Shown one piece after another: positions 18,024 through 27,519 of a DNA stretch of 64,000 bases; the stretch's first letter is position 1, and each line of letters opens with the position of its first letter. The DNA is taken from assembly GCA_016713335.1 (NCBI GenBank), contig JADJPH010000031.1:24658-88657 (forward strand), given 5' to 3'. The stretch is from Candidatus Fredericiella danica. Lineage in GTDB: Bacteria > Chloroflexota > Anaerolineae > Caldilineales > Caldilineaceae. Both the position numbers and the translations under genes were made by a program. The notes under the pieces are model-generated. The model ran no database searches, had not been told where the DNA came from, and saw only the letters and a list, made by a program, of their open reading frames with translations.

Positions 18024-18771
18024 ATGAAGCTTGATCTCTACAAGGTGCCTGGCGTCAAAAGGCTTTCACGGGGCCGTGGACCGACAGAATCGATCGGATG
18101 GCCGATGAGCGTCCTGTTTGTGGCGCTGCTTTTCGTGTTTATTTACATACCGATGGATATTGCCGAACCCATCTCACTCTATGCGTTTAGCTTTTCGGCG
18201 CTCATGGTCGTGATGTTGTTTGTTGTGAAGGCCGAGCGCGAAAGCATCGCATTAGGGGCCTTTCTTGGCATCAGCAGCGCACTGAGCTCATGGGCCATCA
18301 CTATTGTTGCTGCTCCGTCGCCCTGGATGGAGGCGTCGGCATTTGGCTTTACGGCACTCTTTATCGGATATGTGATTTATACGATTGTGATGCGCATTAT
18401 CCATGAGCGGGCTGTCTCCATCCACACCGTCGCGGCCGCGCTTTCGGCATATCTGCTGCTGGGCATCTTGTGGGCGATGTTCTACACCGCGTTCGCGGCA
18501 ATCTCACCGGGAGCCTATACTTCGACGACGGACCTGATCCTACAGAATTCCGCCGGCGTTGACCTGTTTCCGAGTCTACTCTATTTTAGCTTCACGACGC
18601 TGACGACCCTCGGTTTTGGTGACATCTATCCTGCAACAATGGCGGCGTTCGCTTACGGTGATAGAAGCCATCATCGGCCAGATCTTTCTGGTGGTGTTGG
18701 TGGCATTGTTGGTCAGTGTGCTAGCAGCGCAGCGTCCAGGGCCGGTGCGTAAAGACTCTGACCTCATGTAA
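18024..18771 (+). CDS. two-helix-type potassium channel protein, one frameshift
   Basis: About 248 residues after correction. Several hydrophobic helices precede a pore region FSFTTLTTLGFGDIYPA with the K+ selectivity filter (T-x-GFGD). Near 18650 the frame breaks after ATMAA. In the next frame LTVIEAIIGQIFLVVLVALL forms the last pore helix, and the gene ends at 18771 (VRKDSDLM). No RCK/TrkA domain is attached. The aldo/keto reductase upstream is of the channel-beta-subunit type. Confidence 0.82.
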
Positions 18772-18847
18772 GTTGTTCATAAGCGCCGGCCTGTTCTTCC
18801 GGCCTTATCCAGGTTCTACCCGCCAGGGGGCGACAAAGACGAAACCA

Positions 18848-20963
18848 ATGACATCAGGTCGCCGTTTTCTTCAGTCAACCAGGAGCGCCAAACCGATTCC
18901 CCGCTATGGCCAAAGTTACCCGATTGGGGCAACCGTTGATCCTGACGGAGTCAACTTCAGCATCTATTCGCGTACGGCCACAGGCATTGATCTGATGCTC
19001 TTTGACGATGTCGACGCGGCACGCCCGGCCCGTGTCATCTCGCTGGATCGCCGGCGCAACCGCTCTTACAACTACTGGCATCTCTACGTGCCTGGGCTGA
19101 AGGCGGGCCAACTGTACGGTTTTCGTGCGCAGGGAGTCTATGACCCGGAGCGCGGGTTTCGCTTTGACCCAAGCAAGGTCCTGCTGGATCCCTACAGCAA
19201 GGGGGTGGCCGTGCCGCGCGCCTATGATCGCGAGGCAGCCAAACGCGCGGGCGACAATGTGCCTTATGCCATGAAGAGCGTGGTGGTGGATCCGCAAGAC
19301 TATGATTGGGAGGGTGACGAACCGCTACGCAGGTCCTTTGATCGAGTCTTAATCTATGAAATGCATGTGCGGGGCTTCACACGGCACAGCAGTTCTGGCG
19401 TTGCGCCGGAAAAGCGAGGCACTTACGCCGGGCTGATTGAAAAGATTCCCTATCTGGTCGACCTTGGAATCACAGCGGTAGAACTGCTGCCGATCTTTCA
19501 ATTCGATCCCTATGATGCGCCGGCAGGCCGGCTCAACTACTGGGGCTATAGTCCCGTCGCTTTTTTTGCCCCCCACACCCAGTACGCAGTCGATCCAAAA
19601 GATGTGCTTGGCGCGATTCGCGAATTTCGCGACATGGTGAAGGCACTGCATCGCGCCGGGATCGAAGTGTTTCTCGATGTCGTCTACAACCACACCTCCG
19701 AAGGCGACCATACAGGACCGACATTCTGTTTTCGTGGCCTGGATAACGAGGTCTACTATATCCTGGAACAGCACGATCGCGCGCGCTACGCCAACTACAG
19801 CGGCACCGGCAATACGCTGAATGCTAACCAGTCGATGGTGCGCCGGTTGATTCTGGACTCGCTCCACTATTGGGTCTCCGAGATGCACATCGATGGCTTT
19901 CGCTTTGACCTGGCGTCGATTCTCTCACGCGATGAGACCGGTCGCCCCCTGGCGAACCCTCCTGTGCTGTGGGACATCGAAAACGACCCCGTGCTTGCCG
20001 GCACGAAACTGATCGCCGAGGCCTGGGATGCCGCAGGGTTGTATCAGGTCGGTAGCTTCGCCGGCGATCATTGGAAAGAGTGGAACGGTCATTTTCGTGA
20101 TGACGTGCGGTCGTTCGTAAAAGGTGACCCAGGTACGGCCGATATCATTGCGCCACGGCTCTTTGGAAGCCCGGATTTGTACGGTCTGGACGAACGGGAA
20201 GCCGACCAGAGTATCAACTTTGTCACCTGTCACGACGGGTTCACGCTCAATGACCTGGTCTCCTACAACGAGAAGCACAACTGGACCAATGGCGAAGAAA
20301 ACCGCGACGGGACCAATGAGAACCTGAGTTGGAACTGCGGGGTGGAAGGGCCAACCGACGACGAAAGCATTGACGCGCTCAGACGCCGCCAAATCAAGAA
20401 CTTTCTTGCCGTCAACCTCTTGTCACTTGGTGTGCCCATGTTGCTCATGGGCGATGAGATGCGCCGCACACAATTCGGCAACAACAATGCATTTTGCCAG
20501 GACAATGAGATCAGTTGGTTGGATTGGTCCCTGCTTGAGCGGCACGCGGAGATATACTGCTTTGCGCGCAACTTGATCCACCTGCGCCTGCAGTTGCGCA
20601 TTTTTCGTGAGATTCGCGGGGTCACATTGCTTGAATTGCTGCAACTCGCCCGGATTGAGCGCCACGGCGTCAAGCTCTATGAACCTGACAAGAGCCACTA
20701 TTCACATACCGTGGCATTCCTGGTCTCCGGTACGCAGGAAGCGCTCTACGTCATGGTCAACGCCCTATTGGGAGCCCCTTGACTTCGAATTGCCGGCGCC
20801 ACCGCTCTACTGCGCGGCTGCTGCATTGGCGGCGGATTGTCGACACCGCGTTGCCGCCGCCGGATGATTTCAGCCTGTGAGCCAGGCGCCGCTCGTGCAG
20901 GGATTGCATTATCGCGTTCAACCACGGTCGAGTGTGCTCTTGGCGGTGGAGATGAAGGTATAA
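18848..20963 (+). CDS. glgX: glycogen debranching enzyme (isoamylase type), C-terminal frameshifts
   Basis: GH13 isoamylase/GlgX that hydrolyses alpha-1,6 branches of glycogen or limit dextrin. The N-terminal carbohydrate module (GATVDPDGVNFSIYSRTATG) is followed by the barrel motifs VFLDVVYNHTSEGD, DGFRFDLAS (nucleophile Asp), LIAEAWDAAG (acid Glu) and VTCHDGFTLNDLVSYNEKHN. About 640 residues are uninterrupted. From about 20768 the frame shifts: the corrected reading runs AYWEPLDFELPAP, then RRIVDTALPPPDDFS, then QAPLVQGLHYRVQPRSS to a stop at 20963, matching the usual GlgX end. ATG 18848 fits the family start. No other glycogen genes are nearby. Confidence 0.9.
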
Positions 20964-20991
20964 CAAACAACAAGACATGTTGGAGGAAAAA

Positions 20992-21378
20992 ATGAAGCGT
21001 CCTGCTGGTATTGCCATCCTGGCCGGGTTGTTGATCGTGGTCAGTATTCTGAATTTCTTGGGCGGCTTTGCCTATCTGGGGTTATCGAACGTGACGCCCG
21101 CCGCCGGCATGGCGGCAATGGTGCCGCCGCCCGCGCTGGGGTGGGGGCATATCATCGTGGGTGCGCTTGGCCTTGTGCTGGGCTGGGGACTCTGGTCCCT
21201 CAAACGCTGGGCATGGCTGTTGTCAGTCATTCTCATTGGTTTAAATGTCATCATCCACCTCTTTGGGGTCTTCATGCCCGATATGATGATTGGGTCAATT
21301 GGCTCGTTGCTCATCGACGGTATCATCCTGTGGTACCTCTTCCGCCCGCAGATCAAGCAGGCATTTGGGCGCGCGTAG
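20992..21378 (+). CDS. small four-helix membrane protein
   Basis: About 128 residues with four hydrophobic helices (AGIAILAGLLIVVSILNFL, WGHIIVGALGLVLGWGLW, WAWLLSVILIGLNVIIHLF, SIGSLLIDGIILWYLF). It resembles uncharacterised DUF2127-like membrane proteins, but I do not recognise a function. ATG 20992 has GGAGG six bases upstream and is preferred over ATG 20977. The 229 bases after it (21379-21607) hold nothing I can identify. Confidence 0.7.
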   Translation: MKRPAGIAILAGLLIVVSILNFLGGFAYLGLSNVTPAAGMAAMVPPPALGWGHIIVGALGLVLGWGLWSLKRWAWLLSVILIGLNVIIHLFGVFMPDMMIGSIGSLLIDGIILWYLFRPQIKQAFGRA

Positions 21379-21607
21379 TTGAAGGAACGCAAGGCGACAA
21401 AGAACTGCATCAGTCCGTGATCGCTGCTGATCGATACTTTGCAGGCGCGCCGGTTCCCCCGGCCGGCATTTTGAACTAAGGTGTGCGCCCGCATAAGCAC
21501 ACGGATGTCATTCCCCTTCGCTGCCAGGCACGTAGCAGGGTTCTCGTGCGCCCCTATCAATGGCACATGACCTGCGTTACCGTTTCAGTACGACTCTAGG
21601 AGGTGCC

Positions 21608-22886
21608 ATGTCCTCGGATTCCTCAGGGCCTATCCCTGTCCCTTGGAACGTTCGCCAGATTATGTATGCCGCGCTGACGGTCATCGCTGTTGTCCTACTG
21701 TTTACCGGAATGTATCGGTTCTACATGGTGGTTTTTCTGTTCTTTTTGCTTCTCCCTGAAAATCGCTTTTGATCCCGTTGTTACCTGGCTGCATCGGCGT
21801 GGTGTGCGTCGTGAGGTCAGCATGATATTCATCTACTCCTACTAGCGCTAACGCTTGCCAGCTTATTGTGGGCGGTCGTGCCACCGCTGGTGGAGCAATC
21901 CCGATGGTCGCCGGACAACTTCCTACGTTCTATGCAGCGGTGCGTAGCAACTTGATGGCTCAGCCCGTTGGTCTTGTCGCGGGATAGGGGTGATTCTACC
22001 GGTTGAATTGTCGCTCCCGGCAATGGTAGCACTGAACCAGGCAGAAGGCGTGCAAACAGGTGTGAGCCCCTGGGAAATGCCTACTACAATGGCCCGCATC
22101 ATGTTCGGATTTGCCTCCGTTTTTGCCATGGCCTACTTCTGGACGCTGGAAGGCGAATTGATCACGCGCCTACTACTACTTCAGTCACCCGCATCGCAGC
22201 GTGAGAACATACGCATATTGATCGCCGAGGTCCAGGATAAGATCAACGGATATTTCCGCGGCCAGCTAATCCTCTGTTCGGTCATCGGGGTCCTGTCTGC
22301 CGTTGCATACTCCGTCATTGGGGTGCCTAACGCACTGTTACTCGGACTGCTGATGGCAATCTTCGAGGCCGTTCCCGTCGTCGGGCCGGTGCTTGGGGCC
22401 ATTCCAGCCGTGTTGATGGCTGCTTCGTCGGCGCCAGAGACTATGCCGTGGGTGATTGCCGCTGTCATCGGGATCCAAGTGGCGGAAAGCAACCTGCTTG
22501 TACCGAGGGTGATGGATCGAGCGGTGGGCGTGAATGCAATCGTCTCGCTGCTGGCAATCGCTGCCTTCGGGGCGCTATTTGGTATTACCGGCGCCCTCTT
22601 GGCCATACCACTGGCGGCAGTGCTACAGATTCTGATTTCCAGGCTGCTATTCGAGCCGGCGGATGCAAACAGCGCCTCTGGCGTTGGCGAGGCATTCACG
22701 CCGACACAGCGCCACCGGTGGGCACGTCTTCAATATCAAACCCAGGCACTGGCGCAAGATGCACGGAGACAGGCGCGCACAGACGATAGTCTACACGACA
22801 ATGCCTCTGAGTTGATTCTTGATGAGCTAGAGTCGATCGCACTTAGGTTGGACGATTATCTGGCCGGCCTGGAGGTGCGAAAATGA
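21608..22886 (+). CDS. AI-2E/PerM-family membrane protein, N-terminal third broken by several frameshifts
   Basis: The second half is intact and typical: DKINGYFRGQLILCSVIGVL, AIFEAVPVVGPVLGAIPAVL, ESNLLVPRVMDRAVGVNAIV, LLAIAAFGALFGITGALLAI. This family exports small molecules or, in Na+/H+ roles, ions. The first part must be pieced together: MSSDSSGPIPVPWNVRQ to about 21745, IAFDPVVTWLHRRGVRREVS to 21830, LLLLALTLASLLWAVVPP to 21895, VAGQLPTFYAAVRSNLMAQP to 21985. That is at least four frame breaks in 250 bases. Either poor sequence or a decaying gene. The stop region overlaps the next gene's start. Confidence 0.75.
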
Positions 22887-24047
22887 AGCGGCTTGCACTG
22901 ATAACGGGCATCGTACTGCTGATACTGACGCTTCTCGTCATTGTCTGGCGACTGCAAGCCGTGGTGTACATCTTTCTCCTTGCTCTGGTCATCACGATGG
23001 CTGTCCAACAACCGATCGATCTGTTCGCAATGCGCGGTGCGCCTCGATGGCTTGCGGTGCTCACCATCTATGGGGTGGCTGTGCTGGCAATTGGCGCCAT
23101 CGCGGCCTTCGTGTTATCAAAACTCACTGGCGAGATCGATCCCTTTGTTCAGGACGTTCTGACCAGATACGGGTTGTTGCAGAACAGGCTTGCGCAACTC
23201 ACAGAGGCGCGGCGCGAGATCCTGATTGCAAACTTACCTGCAACTGAGGACGTCGCAGCGATGATTGTGACGAATCCAGAATCCGGGATCGGCGCCGGGC
23301 TTTGGGCCGGCGCGGGGCGACTTCTCGACACTTTCGCCGTGATCGCAATGGCAATTGTTGTGGCGGTTTATTGGAGCATGGATAGTGCGCGATTCGAGCG
23401 ACTTGCTCCTGCTGCCTCCTCAACGGCGTACTCAAGCACGCTATTTCCTCGCAGCTTGAAGAACGGTTGGCGCCTATGTGCGCAGTGAGGTCTTTCAGAC
23501 ATTGCTTGCAGGCGCACTGCTGACTGCGCTCTATAGCCTCGTGGGCGTTCGTTATCCGTTTCTGGCGGCGACGCTGAGCGCGCTGATCTGGCTCGTCCCG
23601 ATTTACGGAGGGGTGTTGGCGGTCTTCGTGGCGGGGATCATCGGTTGGTTCACCGGCTGGCAAACCGCAGTGTTGGCGGCGCTGGTGACTGTCCTGGTGC
23701 TGGTAATCATGGAATACGTTGTACAGCGGCGTATCTACCATGATAGTCTCTATTGGGGAACCCTGGTTGTAATTCTAATGTTGGTGTTAGGCGATGCCTT
23801 TGGCATCATTGGGCTGATCATTGCTCCGCCGGTGGCATTGATTGTGCAGATGTTGGTTGACGAGGTGCTGGATCGTAATCGAGTCTTCAGCCCAGATGCT
23901 GCCCGCGGGACATTGGCGATTATGCGCACGGATCTAGATAACCTCATGGAACGCATCAACTCATTTGAGGTAAAGGCGCATCCGACCATTGGCGATCTTG
24001 CCGGCCGGTTGGAACGATTGGTGGAGGTGGAACAGGGCGAACCTTGA
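22883..24047 (+). CDS. second AI-2E/PerM-family membrane protein, frameshifts near the middle
   Basis: About 388 residues. N-terminal helices (ITGIVLLILTLLVIVWRL, VVYIFLLALVITMAVQQPI), a central soluble part, and the family C-terminal helices (SALIWLVPIYGGVLAVFVAG, GDAFGIIGLIIAPPVALIVQ). The frame breaks around 23400-23465: LLLLPPQRRTQARYFLAA in a second frame, then GAYVRSEVFQTLLAGALL. It overlaps the preceding AI-2E gene by four bases, so the two are co-transcribed and may form a heteromer (inference). Confidence 0.78.
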
Positions 24048-24161
24048 GAGCAGGGCGTCCATTACCGGTCAGCCTGCCGTCAGCCTGATGGGCAACTTGC
24101 TCGTGTATAATAAGAATGCAGCGCGACGCGATCCGGATGGCGTTGCTTTCGAGGAGACTCT

Positions 24162-24624
24162 ATGGAGCAATCGTTTATCTGGCTATGGATCATCGTCTCA
24201 ATCCTCTTTTTCGTCGCCGAGATATTTACGACGGGTTTTTTCCTCGTCTGCTTTGGTCTCGGCGCGGCTGCTGCCGCGCTGGCGGCAGCTTTCGGCCTGG
24301 GCCTTCCCTGGCAATTTGCGCTGTTCCTCGGCGTGTCCCTGATTACGCTCTTCCTCGTCCGGCCTTTTGCCACGGATTTCCGGCGAGGGGCAGAATCAGG
24401 TCGGGATCGACCGGGTCCTTGGCCAGCAGGCGGTCGTCCTGGAAGAGGTGAATCCGCTGCACGCACGTGGGATGGTGCGGGTCGCACGCGAGGAATGGCG
24501 GGCGGATTCATTGGATGGTCAGGTAATTCCACGCGGGAGTATTGTCGATGTGGTTCGCGTTGAAGGGACGCGGTTGATCGTGCGTCCAACGCCCATGCGA
24601 ACCTTAAGCGAAGAAAAGGAGTAA
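24162..24624 (+). CDS. nfeD: NfeD-like membrane protein, one frameshift
   Basis: Short NfeD (about 154 residues). Two to three N-terminal helices (WLWIIVSILFFVAEIFTTGF, AAAAALAAAFGLGLPWQFAL, LGVSLITLFLVRPFA) are followed by an OB-fold C-terminal domain (VGIDRVLGQQAVVLEEVNP, GMVRVAREEWRADS, GSIVDVVRVEGTRLIVRP). The frame shifts near 24385 between helix region and OB domain. NfeD proteins pair with SPFH proteins to organise membrane microdomains; the SPFH gene follows three bases later. GAGGAG precedes the ATG. Confidence 0.85.
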
Positions 24625-24627
24625 CAC

Positions 24628-25560
24628 ATGGAACTTGTGGCTGTCTCTGCCCTATTCTTTTTTGTGGTGCTCTTGGTGTTCATCCTGGCTGCCACCAGCC
24701 TGCGGATCGTGTCGCCCTATCAGAAGGGCGTGGTCGAACGGCTCGGGCGTTACCAACGCACGGCAGATCCGGGGGTGACGATAATCCTGCCTTTTGTCGA
24801 CACGCTACGCAAGGTCGACATGCGTGAGCAGGTGGTGGATGTGCAACCGCAGGAGGTGATCACCAAAGACAACGTCGTGGTTACCGTAGATGCCATTGTC
24901 TACTACGAGGCCACTGACCCGGTCAAACTCACCTATAACGTGGCAAACTTCTATGACGCATCCACGAAACTTGCCCAGACAAATCTGCGCAACGTGGTCG
25001 GCGAGACCGAACTGGATCAAGCACTGACGTCGCGCGAGATGATCAACACGAAACTGCGAACAGTGCTAGACGATGCGACCGACAAATGGGGCGTGCGCGT
25101 CGTCCGCGTGGAGATCAAGCGGATTGATCCGCCGGCGGATGTGACGGCCGCGATGCACCGGCAGATGAAGGCCGAACGCGAGAAACGCGCCTCCATCCTG
25201 GAGTCCGAAGGCTTTCGCCAGTCACGAATTCTGGAAGCCGAGGGTGAGGCGGAAGCCGTGCGGCGCGTGGCCGATGCCGAGCGCTACAAACGCGAGGTGG
25301 AGGCGCTCGGGCAGGGCAATGCCATCACGACCGTCTATTCCTCGATCCTCAACGCCAATCCCGATAGCCGGGTGATTGCCCTCCAATATATGGAGTCGCT
25401 CAAACAGATTTCCAACGGCCAGGCGACCAAGGTGTTCATCCCCTATGAAGCGACGGCGCTGTTGGGCGCGCTGGGCGGCATCCAGGAGATTCTACGCAGT
25501 GCGCCGGGACAAGAAGAGCACACACCTCCGAGCGAGCCACCGCCGAGTGAAAAGAAGTAG
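24628..25560 (+). CDS. SPFH/band-7 protein (stomatin/slipin, QmcA-like)
   Basis: 310 residues, intact. One N-terminal hydrophobic anchor (LFFFVVLLVFILAATSLRI) is followed by the SPFH core: IVSPYQKGVVERLGRYQRT, GVTIILPFVDTLRKVDMRE, VDAIVYYEATDPVKLTYNV, LRNVVGETELDQALTSREMI. A coiled-coil region rich in Ala/Glu (KAEREKRASILESEGFRQS) follows, with a Pro-rich tail. AAGGAG lies before the start. Forms the standard nfeD-SPFH pair with the gene just upstream. Confidence 0.93.
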   Translation: MELVAVSALFFFVVLLVFILAATSLRIVSPYQKGVVERLGRYQRTADPGVTIILPFVDTLRKVDMREQVVDVQPQEVITKDNVVVTVDAIVYYEATDPVKLTYNVANFYDASTKLAQTNLRNVVGETELDQALTSREMINTKLRTVLDDATDKWGVRVVRVEIKRIDPPADVTAAMHRQMKAEREKRASILESEGFRQSRILEAEGEAEAVRRVADAERYKREVEALGQGNAITTVYSSILNANPDSRVIALQYMESLKQISNGQATKVFIPYEATALLGALGGIQEILRSAPGQEEHTPPSEPPPSEKK

Positions 25561-25573
25561 TAGGAAATGACGA

Positions 25574-25654
25574 ATTACGAATTACGATTAGACCGCTGTT
25601 CGACGTATGAAATCTCGTAGAAGTCGACTCCGTAATTCGTAATTCGTAATTCGT
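25574..25654. repeat. AATTACG inverted repeat between convergent genes
   Basis: Left arm GACGAATTACGAATTACGA and right arm, its reverse complement extended by one more ATTCGTA unit, flank about 40 bases. The 7-base unit is tandemly repeated in each arm. It lies between the convergent SPFH and formamidase genes. A cruciform or bidirectional transcript end is possible. Confidence 0.8.
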
Positions 25655-25658
25655 CTGT

Positions 25659-27016
25659 TTAACTCATGCCGTACTGATCCTGCACATACGGCAGCAGGCC
25701 GACCTTTTCCAGCCGATCCACCGGGCGCGGAAGGTCACCTGCACCACGCCTGGATTGCGCCCGATCTCAATCGCGCCGGTGATCGTCGCCCGGTTCTTGA
25801 CCTCAGGTACGCTCATCCCCAGCAGTTTTGCCGCACGGGCCAGCCCATTGTCGGTCGCAGCATTCAGATCAGGACCGGTGCCGATGACTGAGATCGGTGC
25901 GGATTCTTCGAGTTGGTCGACGCCCCAGCTCCTGGCCACTTCGAGGGCGCGCACTTTTTCTTCGGCGGACAGTGGCTTTGCCAGGTACGGGAGATCCTCG
26001 ACGACAGGCAACAAGATCGGCCCCTCGATGTTGAGTCCCTTGATCAAGTGAACCTGAAGGGTAACGGTACCGGCGACGTCACACGTATGGCCGGCAATCT
26101 CGCCATCCCCCTGCAGTGCATGCATGTCACCCAGGTAGATCCCTCCACCGGCGGTCTTCACCGGGCAGATCAGGATGGCGCCCGCGCGCACGGCATCGAT
26201 GTCCATGTGCCCGTCCGTGCGTCCGGCTAGTTGCTCGACGGTCAGGGCATATTCGTGCGGTGCGCCGATCAAAAAGGCGCCAAAGTCACCGGCATTGTGT
26301 GAGTCCGGGATGGGCAAAGAGGGTGTAGTGCCTAATTGACCCATAAATGGGCGCAGGCGTGCCACCACACCCACCAGGTCATGGGGAGCAAAAGTCAGAA
26401 TTGAATTCTGAATTGAGTTCTCAGGCATCGCGGCGTAGGTCTTCGCCGCCGCGGCAATTTCTTCGGCCGCGCCCTGGTCGAGCGTGACGCCCACGCTGCG
26501 GTTGGCGTCAAAGGCAATGGTATACCCATTGGTGAAGACGAATGGTGTCGCGTCTGCTCCGCACCTGGCGCAGCGCACCGCCGTCTGGCCGATCCCCTCA
26601 ATGACCGTTTCTGGATAAAGCGTGCCACATCCGGGGCATTTCCCTGCCACGTATGGATCACCCAGGCAGCGATCCCCCAAAATCTGATCGTTGCCGGAGG
26701 CAGTTGCGAGTGATGTTACGGTAATGTCTTTGATGCGGAGCACAATCGCGTCGCCGACTTCTGCACCGGCGACTGCGACCGGTGTGGTCACTTCGTGCCC
26801 GCCGCGAATTTCGGGCGTAATCATGGGACCCCAGCAGCCTGGCGCCGTATTGGCGACGATATGGCCACCGTCACGCACGGGTCCCAGCATGGGCTGATTG
26901 GGATCGAGGATGCCATTGGTGTAGCGGTCGACAAAGACGGTTTCGTGGCCTGCCGGGGGTTGTGGCGGCGCACCGTTGGCGCCGGAATGCTGCGCGGCGT
27001 GCACTTTCGTGGGCAT
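25659..27016 (-). CDS. acetamidase/formamidase family protein with inserted zinc ribbon
   Basis: About 452 residues. Family motifs: GHETVFVDRYTNG, ANTAPGCWGPMITPEI, PDSHNAGDFGAFLIGAP, GGGIYLGDMHALQGDGEIAG (metal/active site), TGAIEIGRNPGVVQVTF. These enzymes hydrolyse formamide or short amides to ammonia. Residues 125-155 carry a C-x2-C...C-x2-C ribbon (CPGCGTLYPET..., VRCARCG), which would bind zinc. The frame breaks near 25722; the corrected end reads RPVDRLEKVGLLPYVQDQYG with stop at 25659. A MoaD-like gene lies 88 bases upstream in the same direction. Confidence 0.88.
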
Positions 27017-27104
27017 GATGCGAGTCTCCTTTCCTTCTCAAGAGAACGATTTTCGATGGGCCGGACGGTAGGGTGACCGTGCGCGGGTTGGATTAGGTGC
27101 TGTA

Positions 27105-27359
27105 CTACGTGTAGGCGCCACCGGCGCTTGGCATCAGGAAGGCGACTTCCTGACCAGGTTGGAGCACCTGAGTCACAGCAACCTGGGTTCCCGCAACGAC
27201 CGGAATGGCGATTCGCAGATTGGAGGCGAGCCCGGGATGCTGCGCAGACAATTGCCGAATCACATCGGCGACCGTCGCTTGTTCGGGCGCCGTCAATTGC
27301 AGGCGCGAGACACCGGCGGCATGCGCCAGCGCTGCGTTCAAGCGGACTGAGAGTTCCAT
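27105..27359 (-). CDS. MoaD/ThiS-like ubiquitin-fold protein with residues beyond the di-glycine
   Basis: 84 residues. The beta-grasp pattern of MoaD is clear (ELSVRLNAALAHAAGVSRLQ, ATVADVIRQLSAQHPGL, LQPGQEVAFLMPSAGG). MoaD and ThiS act as sulfur carriers through a C-terminal Gly-Gly thiocarboxylate. Here Gly-Gly is followed by Ala-Tyr-Thr before the stop, so it would need trimming to work as a carrier. The formamidase gene is downstream in the same direction. No moaE, moeB or thiF is seen in the window. Confidence 0.75.
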   Translation of the reverse strand: MELSVRLNAALAHAAGVSRLQLTAPEQATVADVIRQLSAQHPGLASNLRIAIPVVAGTQVAVTQVLQPGQEVAFLMPSAGGAYT

Positions 27360-27519
27360 AAGTGGTCCTATGTTTCGCGGCGCGATTGGGCTGAGTGCAG
27401 TGTTGCTGAATAGTGTAGCGCAGATTGGTACGAATTGAAACTGTTTTGCGCGATAATGGTGCAAACACAGGCATCACATTAAGACCATCGTAAACCACCG
27501 GCTACGAGCCAAATCCGCC

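Noticed and set aside
16909..18771. Aldo/keto reductase and K+ channel as a proven alpha-beta channel complex
   Set aside because: The pairing is suggestive, but the reductase resembles general AKR enzymes and the 143-base gap gives no sign of coupling; kept only as a remark.
21700..22000. Selenocysteine or readthrough at the internal stops of the first AI-2E gene
   Set aside because: The conserved sequence continues in different frames after each stop, which needs indels, not recoding of a stop.
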